Positions 8,561-17,239 of a stretch of DNA of 64,000 nucleotides are shown in pieces. The notes under the pieces were generated by a model that was not told the DNA's origin, did not search any database, and saw only the letters and a program-made list of their open reading frames with translations. Numbering within the stretch: the first letter of the stretch is position 1; each line of letters opens with the position of its first letter. A program made the translations under genes and the position numbers. The DNA is from Paenibacillus sp. YN15 (GTDB lineage Bacteria; Bacillota; Bacilli; Paenibacillales; NBRC-103111). The stretch spans positions 150,970 through 214,969 of the forward strand of contig NZ_QMFA01000003.1 of assembly GCF_003285005.1 (NCBI RefSeq), in the 5' to 3' direction.

Positions 8561-9091
8561 TTATTTTCCCCGCGGGGGCTTGGCTACGTAATTCACGTGG
8601 ACTTCGGTTTTGCCCCGCACATAACGCAAGTGCCACGGCAGAAAGAAGAAGAAAAGCACAAAATACAAGGGGATGGAATACCATACATGCCAGCCCTTCT
8701 GGGTAAAAAAGCCAAGTGCTGTCAGGCAGTATTCCATTACAAAGGCCATCCCCGTGAAGATAAGACTGATGATCCATTTTATATTCGGTTTGTAAAAATT
8801 CAAATAAAGCAACGCGATACTCGACGGAGCCAGGGTAAACACAATAATATCGGCAATCCCTCCGATGGAAGGGTCGCCGGAGTCCAGCAGGTCCAACTGA
8901 AAGAATAAGACGATATTCCCCAGCCACCCCGCCGTAGCCATAATTCCGAAGGTTACGTAATACTCCCTCCAGGTAAGCTTTCTTCTCAGGAGAAGGGCAA
9001 GCAGAACCAGTAATGTTCCCAGGCCGTATACCAGCCAAGCTCCCTTGGCTGGAAGGTCCAGGCGTTGTACAACTTGCGACCAATATTCCAT
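8561..9091 (-). CDS. CBO0543-like integral membrane protein
   Basis: 176 residues with about five hydrophobic helices: GAWLVYGLGTLLVLLALLL, an ITATAGW-like helix, a helix ending IALLYLNFY, WIISLIFTGMAFVMEYCLTALGFF, and IPLYFVLFFFFLPWHL. The GW-H-W aromatic stretch before the last helix recalls CBO0543-family proteins, which are numerous in Paenibacillus and have no known function. A possible distant relative is at 48933-49433. The start at 9091 is favoured by GAGGG eight bases upstream, and GTG at 9100 is also possible. It converges on the GH94 gene. A GC hairpin (8552-8579) lies across the gap without a clear T-run. Confidence 0.65.
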   Translation of the reverse strand: MEYWSQVVQRLDLPAKGAWLVYGLGTLLVLLALLLRRKLTWREYYVTFGIMATAGWLGNIVLFFQLDLLDSGDPSIGGIADIIVFTLAPSSIALLYLNFYKPNIKWIISLIFTGMAFVMEYCLTALGFFTQKGWHVWYSIPLYFVLFFFFLPWHLRYVRGKTEVHVNYVAKPPRGK

Positions 9092-9191
9092 TTGCATCAC
9101 CCTCGGACTTTTTCCTTAATATAACCTTATTCTGTAATTATTACTCCGGGCAATATTCCGCCAATAAAAGCAAACTGCTTTCCAACGCGTC

Positions 9192-10016
9192 TTAATGATG
9201 TATCCTCCTGAATTGGTTGGGGGTGAGCTGCTCCTGCTTCTTAAAGACGGAGCAGAAGTAATTGGCGTCCTCGAAGCCGGACAAGCCGGCAATTTCTTTT
9301 ACTTGCAGGTGGGGGTGCTGGAGCAGAAGCTCCTTGCTTTTTTTGATCCGGACGGAATTGATGTATTGGAAAATCCGGATGCCGGTTGTTTTTTTGAAAA
9401 CGGTGCACAGATGCTGCGGCGTCATTCCCGCAATGTCCGCCATGGCCTCCAGGGTAAGCGGGCTGTGGAGGTTATCCTCAATATATTGAAACAGCGGCTT
9501 CAGCTTGTAGTTGAGATGGGTGGCGCTGCTGTTGGGATGGACGGATGTATGCTGCATGATATCGGTGAGAAGGGAATAGATCACGGCGGAGCTTTTGAGG
9601 CTTTTGAGGGCGGCGTCGGAGTGGCCGATGTCCAGAAGCTGCCGGACCCGGGCCAGCAGAATCTCCGGTCTGGACACATATAATACGGCCGAGCCGGGAA
9701 AGCCTGCCGTGTGCTGCAGGAAGGGGCCTGCCTGATGCCCGTCGAAGACAATCCAGTCCGTAATCCATGTGGAAGTAATGGCGTAATACTCATGAGGAGC
9801 CCCCTTGAACAAAAGCATTCCCGTGCCTTCCTTCACCCGGTAGGTTTTGCCTCCGGTAATCAGCTCTCCCTCGCCCTGGACGCATTGAATCCATTGGTAC
9901 AAATATCCGTTGGGCCGGACAATATGCTCCTGGTTCCATTGATGTCCCGCATCCACCAGATAATAAGGAAGCTCCCTGTCGGATTCGGTAATCACAGGTA
10001 TGTATCTTTTCATCAT
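9192..10016 (-). CDS. AraC-family transcriptional regulator
   Basis: 274 residues. The N-terminal arabinose-binding-like cupin (YQWIQCVQGEGELITGGKTYRVKEGTGMLLFKGAPHEYYA) precedes a two-helix-turn-helix AraC domain (about 170-272): LTLEAMADIAGMTPQHLCTVFKKTTGIRIFQYI and VKEIAGLSGFEDANYFCSVFKKQEQLTPNQFR. It is transcribed divergently from the GH2 gene and is its likely regulator. Start at 10016 with AAGGGG upstream. Confidence 0.88.
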   Translation of the reverse strand: MMKRYIPVITESDRELPYYLVDAGHQWNQEHIVRPNGYLYQWIQCVQGEGELITGGKTYRVKEGTGMLLFKGAPHEYYAITSTWITDWIVFDGHQAGPFLQHTAGFPGSAVLYVSRPEILLARVRQLLDIGHSDAALKSLKSSAVIYSLLTDIMQHTSVHPNSSATHLNYKLKPLFQYIEDNLHSPLTLEAMADIAGMTPQHLCTVFKKTTGIRIFQYINSVRIKKSKELLLQHPHLQVKEIAGLSGFEDANYFCSVFKKQEQLTPNQFRRIHH

Positions 10017-10059
10017 GATTACCCCTTAATATTTTAATATTATGCTTAATATCCTCAGA

Positions 10060-10088
10060 TTGTTGGCTAATTAAGCTTTGTATATAAT
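10060..10088 (+). promoter_or_regulatory. Sigma-A type promoter for the GH2 gene
   Basis: TTGTTG (10060-10065) and TATAAT (10083-10088) are spaced by exactly 17 bases. The surrounding intergenic region to 10016 is AT-rich with repeated TTAATAT blocks, which is the likely binding area of the divergent AraC protein. Confidence 0.65.
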
Positions 10089-10158
10089 CAAAATATAACA
10101 AAGTTAATGAGGACGCAAGGGGATGGGAAAAATGGAGCGCGAGAGGAAGGGATCGGGG

Positions 10159-12462
10159 ATGACCCGCAGGGAAACCGCCATTATGACGGATTGGGAATTT
10201 ACGTTAAAGGAGCCGCTGGACCAGCATTTTTCGCCTGTCCATTTGCCCCATGATTGGGCGATTTACGCGCCTATTAATAAAGATATGAAGCAGGGAGAGG
10301 CGCAAGGTTTCCGGGACAGATGGGGAGTCGGCTGGTACCGGAAGAGGCTTGCGATTCCGGCGATTACGGAAGGGCATGTGTACCATCTGCACTTTGACGG
10401 CGTATATGAAAACAGCACCGTCTGGGTGAACGGCGTGGAGGCCGGCGGCCGCAAATACGGCTATTCCCCGTTTACACTGGATATTACCGACCTGATTCAT
10501 GAAGGGGAGAATCTGATTCTGGTGAAGGTGGACAATACCTCGTTCCCGGCGGACCGCTGGTATTCCGGAGCGGGCATCTACCGGACGGTGAAGCTGGTTG
10601 AATTAAACCGCAGCCATCTGAAGCCGGAGGAGATTCAGGTGAAAACGGCCATTGAGGGCAATCATGCCACTGTGACCATTGCCACAGGGGTGGCATCCTT
10701 GGTAAAGGCAACGGTGTCAAATGAACAGGTCTGTTTCGCCGGGGAAGCCGACAACGGCGTGATCCGGGTGGAAATCCCGGACGTGAAGCTGTGGAGTCCT
10801 GAAACGCCCCATTTATACCGGGTGGAGTTGTCCCTCTATGAGGGAGGGAAAATCGCGGACACGTACAGCTTGCAGATCGGCATCCGCGAGATTGAGCTGA
10901 TTCCGGACAAGGGAATGTTCATCAACGGCAAGCCGGTGAAGATTAAGGGCCTGTGTATTCATCAGGATGCAGGCTGTCTGGGCGTTGCCGTCACGCCGGA
11001 AATCTGGAGAGACCGGCTGGTCAAGTTCAAGGAGATCGGCTGCAATGCCATCCGCACCGCCCATCACATGTTCGCTCCGGAAATTCTCGATATCTGCGAT
11101 GAGCTGGGGCTGCTGGTGTACGAGGAGCCGTTTGACAAGTGGGTCGGCGGCCTGTACCGCAGGTATTTTGAGACGGAATGGCAAAAGGACCTGGAATGTA
11201 TGGTGAAACGGGACCGGAACCGCGCTTGTATCTTCATGTGGGGTGTAGGCAATGAGGTTGAGAACCAGGGGCAGGAATCCATGCTGGCCATTCTGCGGAT
11301 GCTTAAAGAACATTTGCTTACTCTGGATGATACCCGGCCGGTTTCGTACGCCATGAACCCGCATTTCAAGTATGAGAGCAATGCGGATTTGTCCAAGGTG
11401 AAGGATATCCAGCAGTTTGTGGACGAGGTCAGCGATACGGAAATTTATAAGCTGGAGGACCGGATCGAGCGCATCCGGCGCATTGCCGAAATTGTCGATG
11501 TGATCAGCTGCAATTACCAGGAGCAATGGTATCCCGCCATCCATGAGGCCGTTCCCGGCAAATTGATTCTGGGGACGGAAACCTACCAGTATTTCCGGGG
11601 GCATCCCGACCAGATGCAGAACTTCAGCGAGGATGTTCCCTGGATGGATGTGGAGAAGCATGATTACGTCATCGGGGGGATGCTGTGGACGGGAATCGAT
11701 TACCTGGGGGAATCCATGGGGTACCCGGCCAAGGGCTGGGCGGGTTCCTTGTTCTGGACCAACAATGAGCGCAAGCCTCTGTCCTATCTCTACGAAAGCT
11801 ACTGGTCCGACAAGCCCATGGTCTATATGGCGGTGCTGGACTATTCTCTGGCCGATGAAGGCGTGAAGGAGCATTGGGATGCGCCGCGTTATGCCAGCCA
11901 CTGGAATTTCCCGCAATTCCACAAAACGGTGCTTCCTTATATGATCGCCACCAATTGTGAGGAAGCGACGATGGAGCTGAACGGCAAGCTGCTTCACATC
12001 AAGAAACCCTCCGATTTCCCCAACCGGATGATTACCGGCTATCTTCCTTATCTGCCGGGAACGGTGGTGGTCAAGGGATGGATCGGGGGACAGGAGGTAT
12101 GCCGCTATACGCTGCAGACGGCGGGACCGGCGGTGCAGCTGGCGTTTGATGCGGAGGAAATCAGTGTCAATGCCGCGGATGTGGTCCATAAGCTGTTTAC
12201 CGCCCGGGCCAAGGATGCGGAAGGGGTTCCCGTGTTCCGGGAAAGCGCCAAGGTCACGTTCCGCGTGGCCGGGCCGGCCGGAATTGCCGGTGTGGACAAT
12301 GGCGACCTGTCCTCCAGCGAGCCGTATGACAGAACATGGATGCATCTGTACCGCGGACAGGTCAGCACGGTTCTGCGGTTTACGGGAGAGACGGGGCGGG
12401 TGGTCCTGTCGGCGGAAGCGGAGGGTATGTATCCGGCCCAACTGATCATCCATGTGAAATAA
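10159..12462 (+). CDS. GH2 beta-galactosidase-like glycoside hydrolase
   Basis: 767 residues in the order sugar-binding jelly roll (about 1-135), Ig-like sandwich, TIM barrel (about 240-545), and C-terminal Ig-like modules. The barrel has the GH2 acid/base in WGVGNEVE (Glu366) and the nucleophile in LGTETYQY (Glu474), plus NAIRTAHHMFAPEILDICDELGLLVYEE. It has no signal peptide, so it should act in the cytosol on imported oligosaccharides. The activity is most likely beta-galactosidase, but GH2 also holds glucuronidases and arabinosidases. The start at 10159 has AGGAAGG eight bases upstream. ATG at 10123 (TGAGGA upstream) is an alternative adding 12 residues. Confidence 0.85.
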   Translation: MTRRETAIMTDWEFTLKEPLDQHFSPVHLPHDWAIYAPINKDMKQGEAQGFRDRWGVGWYRKRLAIPAITEGHVYHLHFDGVYENSTVWVNGVEAGGRKYGYSPFTLDITDLIHEGENLILVKVDNTSFPADRWYSGAGIYRTVKLVELNRSHLKPEEIQVKTAIEGNHATVTIATGVASLVKATVSNEQVCFAGEADNGVIRVEIPDVKLWSPETPHLYRVELSLYEGGKIADTYSLQIGIREIELIPDKGMFINGKPVKIKGLCIHQDAGCLGVAVTPEIWRDRLVKFKEIGCNAIRTAHHMFAPEILDICDELGLLVYEEPFDKWVGGLYRRYFETEWQKDLECMVKRDRNRACIFMWGVGNEVENQGQESMLAILRMLKEHLLTLDDTRPVSYAMNPHFKYESNADLSKVKDIQQFVDEVSDTEIYKLEDRIERIRRIAEIVDVISCNYQEQWYPAIHEAVPGKLILGTETYQYFRGHPDQMQNFSEDVPWMDVEKHDYVIGGMLWTGIDYLGESMGYPAKGWAGSLFWTNNERKPLSYLYESYWSDKPMVYMAVLDYSLADEGVKEHWDAPRYASHWNFPQFHKTVLPYMIATNCEEATMELNGKLLHIKKPSDFPNRMITGYLPYLPGTVVVKGWIGGQEVCRYTLQTAGPAVQLAFDAEEISVNAADVVHKLFTARAKDAEGVPVFRESAKVTFRVAGPAGIAGVDNGDLSSSEPYDRTWMHLYRGQVSTVLRFTGETGRVVLSAEAEGMYPAQLIIHVK

Positions 12463-12467
12463 ACAAC

Positions 12468-12499
12468 AAAAGAGGCCCGCACCGGGCCTCTTTTGCCGT
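12468..12499. terminator. Bidirectional terminator between convergent GH2 and GH78 genes
   Basis: AAAAGAGGCCCG (12468-12479) pairs perfectly with CGGGCCTCTTTT (12483-12494) around a 3-base loop. The A-rich left arm and T-rich right arm make it work in both directions, ending the GH2 and GH78 transcripts. Confidence 0.9.
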
Positions 12500-12512
12500 T
12501 TTTGCGGAAGGG

Positions 12513-15158
12513 TTACCCCTGCGCCGGATGGGTAAGCTCGTAACGGCCAGTTGTCAGCCGGATGGTCAGCTTGCCGTCGGCCTCCTTGTATTCAAGCTTG
12601 GAGTCTGCCAGCGCTGCTCCGTTTACCGTAATGTCCTCCGCAGCCGCATCAGGAAGCGCCAGCTCGGCTTGGGCGTGGAACGGAATGCGGAAATGGTAGC
12701 GCAGGCTATTCCCCTCATAGCTCCAGCCGCTTTCATAGCGGCCCGCGGCGGTGTCCAAAACCGCCTTGGCATATTCCAACTGCCGATTGGGCTGGGGAGC
12801 CAGCCGGATTCTCCGGAAGCCCGGGCAATCCTCCAGGGGCTGAATGCCGCACATGTTCCGGTACATCCACTCCGCAATGGAGCCGTAGGTATAGTGGTTC
12901 AGGGAGTTCATGCCCAGCTCCCCGAACTTTCCGTCGGGCAGAAGGGAATTCCACCGCTCCCAGATGGTGGTGGCTCCCAGCTTCACGGCATACAGCCAGC
13001 TTGGAAATTCCTCGTTCAGGAGGAGCTTGTAGGCCAGATCGTTGCAGCCGTTTTCCGAGAGCACCCGGCAGAAGTAGGGGGTGCCGACAAAGCCCGTTTT
13101 TAAGTAGTTTTTGTTCTTCTCTAAATTTTGCTTCAGGGAATCAAGAATTCGGAGGCGGAACTCCTCCGGCGCCAGGTCCATAAACAGCGCCAGAATATAG
13201 GCGGTTTGGGTATCCACGGCCAGCCGTCCCCGGGGCGAAATGAACTCCTCCGTAAACGCCTTCCGCACCTCGGCGGCCAGCCGGCCGTACTCCTCAGCCA
13301 CTTCCTCCCGTCCCAGCACCTTGGCGGCCTTCGCCACCAATTCCGCGGAATAGGCGTAATAAGCGGTGGAAATCAAATCCGTGGGCGTGCCTCCGAAAAC
13401 GGCAAATTCCCCTTGTCCGTCCAGAGCCAGCCAATCTCCATAGTGGAAGCCCGTATTCCACAGCCTGCTGCCGTCATCCTGCCTGCGGATGGAATCCACA
13501 TAAGCCTTCATGCTGTCCAGCTGCTGCTCCAGAATAGCCCGGTCGCCATAATGGAGATACAGATTCCAGGGAATGACCGTGGCCGCTTCCGACCAGGCGC
13601 TGGAGCCTTTTCCGTTTTCGTCGCCGGCTTGACCTGCGCCGAAGGCCGGCACTACATGGGGGACGACTCCGTCCAAGGCGGCCTGATCCTTGGCCAGATC
13701 ATACAGATATTTGTGGAAGAAGGCATCGGCATCCATATTGAAGCAGGCGGTCCCGGAGAACATCTGCGCATCCCCGGTCCAGCCCATCCGCTCGTCGCGC
13801 TGCGGGCAGTCCGTGGGCACATCCAGGAAATTGCCCTTTTGCCCCCACAGGGCATTTTGGAACAGCCGGTTGACTAAGGGGCTGGAGGTTTCAATATTTC
13901 CCGTCCGCCGCATGTCGGAGTAGACAACACAGCCGGTGAAATCTGCGACATTGAGCTCTCCGGTCCAGCCCTCCACCTTCACATAGCGGAAGCCGTAGAA
14001 GGTGAAATAAGGCTGCACCAGGGTCGGCTTGCCGTCGGAGATATAGGTGAATTCCGCCTTGGCGGTGCGCAGATTCTCCCGGTAGAAGCAGCCGTCCTGC
14101 AGCTCCTCGCCGTATTGCAGCCGGATATGGCTGCCCTTGGGGGCGGACGCCTGGAAGCGGAGCCAGCCCACCATGTTCTGGCCCATGTCCAGAACCGTTT
14201 CCCCCTTGGGGGTATGAATGACCCGCACAGGTGTTAAGGTTTCCTTGATCCGCACCGGAATGCTTCTGCGGGGCTCCAGCAGCTTGAAGTCCACTTCAAA
14301 GGGGAGCACCTCCGACCAGCCGCCGTCATCCAGCCCGGAGGACGACCATCCGTCCACTGTCCGGTTGGCATCCTGGACCTCGCCGTCGTAAATATTGCTC
14401 TCCAGCACAGGGGCGGGGAGCGCTTTCCAGCTGCCGTCAGAGGAGACCGTTGCCGTGCTGCCGTCGGCAAAGGTTACCGCAAGCTCGCACAGCAATGTGA
14501 AATCGTCGCCGTAATACCCGTCCGGACGGCCCTGGAAGCCGAAGCGCCCCTTGTACCACCCGTTGCCCAGCATCACGCCAAGGGCATTCTCGCCTTTGCC
14601 CACCAGGTCTGTCACATCAAAGGTCTGATATTGCAGCCAGTGGTTATAGCTGTTGCAGTAGGGAGTCAGGTACTCGTCTCCTACCCGCGCGCCGTTAATC
14701 TCCGCCATATAAAGCCCCAGCCCGCAGATATAAAGCCGGGCTTGGGCAATCTCCCGGTCCAGGGTAAAGCTTTTTCTCAGCAGGGGATGAACGCTCTTGT
14801 CCTCCCAGCCGGGTGTGATCCACATGCCGGACCAGGGCTCCTCCAGCTTGGAGGTTTCAAACCAGGCGGCAGGGCTCATGACCTCGCCGCATTCCGTCCA
14901 CACCCGGACTCTCCAGTAATACCGGGTGCGGGGCTTAAGGCGGAGATCCAGGGTATAACCGATGCTGTCAATATCCTCGCGTTTGCCGCTGTCATGGAGG
15001 ATGTCCAGGAAAGCCTCATCATAGGCAACCTGCACCTGGCAGGCGGTTTGGACGGTCGCTTCCTCACCCTCCGTAATCCAGCTCAAACGCGGCTTGCCCA
15101 AGAAAAACCCAAGCGGATTCTCAATCCGGTTGCATGTCATATTGCCGATTTTCATCAT
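12513..15158 (-). CDS. GH78 alpha-L-rhamnosidase
   Basis: 881 residues without a signal peptide. It should remove terminal alpha-L-rhamnose from oligosaccharides inside the cell. Domain order is a rhamnosidase N-terminal sandwich (LSWITEGEEATVQTACQVQV, AWFETS, WITPGWEDKS), a second sandwich (YICGLGLYMAEING, NALGVMLGNGWYKGRFGF), a concanavalin-like domain, the alpha/alpha6 barrel with the family hallmark CPQRDERMGWTGDAQMF, and a C-terminal sandwich. The start at 15158 is preceded by AAAGGA at 7 bases. The frame also opens at 15176. It is divergent from the AraC gene at 15325, probably its regulator. Terminal rhamnose occurs on rhamnogalacturonan and arabinogalactan side chains. Confidence 0.9.
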   Translation of the reverse strand: MMKIGNMTCNRIENPLGFFLGKPRLSWITEGEEATVQTACQVQVAYDEAFLDILHDSGKREDIDSIGYTLDLRLKPRTRYYWRVRVWTECGEVMSPAAWFETSKLEEPWSGMWITPGWEDKSVHPLLRKSFTLDREIAQARLYICGLGLYMAEINGARVGDEYLTPYCNSYNHWLQYQTFDVTDLVGKGENALGVMLGNGWYKGRFGFQGRPDGYYGDDFTLLCELAVTFADGSTATVSSDGSWKALPAPVLESNIYDGEVQDANRTVDGWSSSGLDDGGWSEVLPFEVDFKLLEPRRSIPVRIKETLTPVRVIHTPKGETVLDMGQNMVGWLRFQASAPKGSHIRLQYGEELQDGCFYRENLRTAKAEFTYISDGKPTLVQPYFTFYGFRYVKVEGWTGELNVADFTGCVVYSDMRRTGNIETSSPLVNRLFQNALWGQKGNFLDVPTDCPQRDERMGWTGDAQMFSGTACFNMDADAFFHKYLYDLAKDQAALDGVVPHVVPAFGAGQAGDENGKGSSAWSEAATVIPWNLYLHYGDRAILEQQLDSMKAYVDSIRRQDDGSRLWNTGFHYGDWLALDGQGEFAVFGGTPTDLISTAYYAYSAELVAKAAKVLGREEVAEEYGRLAAEVRKAFTEEFISPRGRLAVDTQTAYILALFMDLAPEEFRLRILDSLKQNLEKNKNYLKTGFVGTPYFCRVLSENGCNDLAYKLLLNEEFPSWLYAVKLGATTIWERWNSLLPDGKFGELGMNSLNHYTYGSIAEWMYRNMCGIQPLEDCPGFRRIRLAPQPNRQLEYAKAVLDTAAGRYESGWSYEGNSLRYHFRIPFHAQAELALPDAAAEDITVNGAALADSKLEYKEADGKLTIRLTTGRYELTHPAQG

Positions 15159-15324
15159 GATCCCGTCCTTTATCAATTTCCGGTTTGCGGTTCACCCGGC
15201 ACCTTCAGTATATAAGGGAACGGGACATTTTTTATCGGCCGGAATAGACAAGATAATAGGCTGATCTGGACATTTTACAGAGGGATGAACTAGAATTGAA
15301 TCAAGAGAAGTGAGGGGGGAGACC

Positions 15325-16209
15325 ATGACTGTAAAACGGTCTATCGGAGAGCTTTACGGGTCTTATTTCTTTGAGCCGGACAGCTTGATTTACGTGAACC
15401 GCGCCGTGGAAACCTTCGAGGTGGTGGAGCACCGCCATGACTTTGTGGAGCTGACCTATGTCTTTGAAGGCAGCGGGGTGCATTATATCAACGGGGAGGC
15501 CATTGCCGTCTCGCGGGGGGATGTGTTTTTTCTTCCCGTGGGGGTGTCCCATGTGTTCCGTCCGTCCACCCTTCGGAAGGAGCGGCAGCTGATCGTGTAC
15601 AATTGTGTGCTGGATGTCAGGTTTATGGCCGGGCTGCCGGGAGCCTTCCCCGAGTCGGCAGATATTCTGGCCATGTTCTCCGGCTCCTCCGCCACTTGGC
15701 TGCAAGCCCGGGATACAGGGGATTTTCTGCCGCTGTTTATGGAGCTGTACCGGGAATACGCAGGCAAACCGCCGGGCTACCGCTCCTTATTGACGGTGCT
15801 GGTGGTGCGGATTTTCATCGGCTTGTACCGCAGGGCCAGCACAGACGGCGCGGAGGGCGGGGCTTGGAGTCCGGTTCATCAGGCTATTGCCCACATGGAG
15901 GCCCATTACCGCTCCAAGGAGCTTTCCCTGGAGAAGCTGGCGGAGGTGTCCAAGCTCAGCGAACGCCAGTTCAGCCGCCTGTTTCAGAAGCAGACGGGGA
16001 TGAGCTATCTGGCTTATCTGCACCATCTGCGGATAGAGGCCGCCTGCCGTCTGCTGAAGGCCTCCGCCGATACGGTTTCATCCATTGCATCATCCGTGGG
16101 GTATACGGATATGAAGTTCTTCCACCGGCTGTTCAAACGGACCACCGGATTAACCCCTGGCCAATACCGCGCCGCAGCGGCGGGGGAAGGGGAGAAGCTG
16201 CGGCGGTGA
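15325..16209 (+). CDS. AraC-family regulator, probably of the GH78 gene
   Basis: 294 residues. The cupin half has the metal-type HRHDFVELTYVFEGSG and ISRGDVFFLPVG-like motifs (here AVSRGDVFFLPVGVSHVF), and the AraC domain is at about 190-288 (LSLEKLAEVSKLSERQFSRLFQKQTGMSYLAYL and VSSIASSVGYTDMKFFHRLFKRTTGLTPGQYR). It is divergent from the alpha-L-rhamnosidase gene, as rhamnose-type regulators often are. The ATG at 15325 follows GAGGGGGGAG. A GTG at 15310 is in frame but has no better site. The effector (rhamnose or a rhamnoside) is inferred. Confidence 0.87.
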   Translation: MTVKRSIGELYGSYFFEPDSLIYVNRAVETFEVVEHRHDFVELTYVFEGSGVHYINGEAIAVSRGDVFFLPVGVSHVFRPSTLRKERQLIVYNCVLDVRFMAGLPGAFPESADILAMFSGSSATWLQARDTGDFLPLFMELYREYAGKPPGYRSLLTVLVVRIFIGLYRRASTDGAEGGAWSPVHQAIAHMEAHYRSKELSLEKLAEVSKLSERQFSRLFQKQTGMSYLAYLHHLRIEAACRLLKASADTVSSIASSVGYTDMKFFHRLFKRTTGLTPGQYRAAAAGEGEKLRR

Positions 16210-16245
16210 CGGACAGTCTGTGCCGCCGTGGCCCAATCCGCACGT

Positions 16246-17118
16246 TTACAAGAATTGCTTGCGGTACTGGCTGGGAGTCATTCCTTCAAGCCTGCAGAAG
16301 ATTGAACTGAAATAAGGAACGCTATGAAACCCCACCTCTTCTGCGATCCTGGCGACGGAAGCGCCGGTCTGCATCAGCAGAAGCTTGCTTTGCTCAATCC
16401 GGTACCGTTGAAGATAACCCATGGGAGAAGAGCCGTATTCCCGCTGCATGCAGCGGGCGATGTAAACCGGATGAAAGCGGAGGGCTTCTCCCAGCAAGGC
16501 GGCGGTAACCGGCTCGCGGTAATGAATCCGCAGGTAGGAGGCTGCCTTCTCGGCGCATTCCGTGGAGGGGGAAAGCCTGCTGTTGTTCAGGGAGCTGCTC
16601 AAGAGCAGGAGAATCTGCTGGAACAGCATCTGCTGGTGCAGCGGTGTTGCGGGAAGATGGGCCTGGGGGAGCAGACCCTCCAGTTGGAGCAGGAGGGCCT
16701 CCAGCTTGGAGGCGGGAAGGACGCTGCTCTGCTGCAGAAGGCTGATGTAAAAGGGATGGGCGTCAAACTCGGGCGACAGGAGATCCCGTCCGTTGGCTTC
16801 ATCGGGATAAACGGAGTCCCTGCTTGTCACATGCCAGGCTCCCTGGGTTGCAAAATGGAGCCAGTGATAGCGGGTTTCCTCGGTGCAGTCCCGAAGGCCG
16901 GAATGATGGCGGTCAGGCAGCAGAATAAGGGTTTCCCCCGCCTTAACCGTAAAGCTTTGGGTTTCTTCTCCAATATAAAGGCAGCCGGTGCTGACATGCA
17001 GCAGATCGAATACCCGGATGCGTTTGCGGCTTACATGCCGTTGGCCCGGGGCGAAAAAGTGGCAGCCGCTGGCAATGTAATAGGGCATGGGAGGTGCGGC
17101 AAGATGCAGAATGTTCAT
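16246..17118 (-). CDS. AraC-family transcriptional regulator
   Basis: 290 residues. An N-terminal cupin (PPMPYYIASGCHFFAPGQRHVSRK, then SFTVKAGETLILLPDRHHSG) precedes an AraC domain (about 185-288) with VTAALLGEALRFHPVYIARCMQREYGSSPMGYL and VARIAEEVGFHSVPYFSSIFCRLEGMTPSQYR. The start at 17118 has AGAAGGAG upstream. The longer frame to 17268 has no such site and crosses the intergenic region. It converges on the AraC gene at 15325 and diverges from the MATE exporter, which it may control. Confidence 0.87.
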   Translation of the reverse strand: MNILHLAAPPMPYYIASGCHFFAPGQRHVSRKRIRVFDLLHVSTGCLYIGEETQSFTVKAGETLILLPDRHHSGLRDCTEETRYHWLHFATQGAWHVTSRDSVYPDEANGRDLLSPEFDAHPFYISLLQQSSVLPASKLEALLLQLEGLLPQAHLPATPLHQQMLFQQILLLLSSSLNNSRLSPSTECAEKAASYLRIHYREPVTAALLGEALRFHPVYIARCMQREYGSSPMGYLQRYRIEQSKLLLMQTGASVARIAEEVGFHSVPYFSSIFCRLEGMTPSQYRKQFL

Positions 17119-17239
17119 GGCGCTCCTTCTGGTCGATAAGTTGGGAATAAATAAATTCAGGTTGGAAATATGATATTTTCTCCCTCTGCAATCCTCTATA
17201 CTTTCCTCAACAGAATACAACTGGAGAGGAAACATATCT

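Noticed and set aside
8552-8579. GCCCCCGC/GCGGGGGC hairpin as a terminator between GH94 and the membrane-protein gene
   Set aside because: There is no T-run on either strand and one arm lies inside the coding end of the minus-strand gene.
10813-12453. 546-codon minus-strand open frame opposite GH2
   Set aside because: It is a shadow frame; the GH2 catalytic motifs lie on the other strand.
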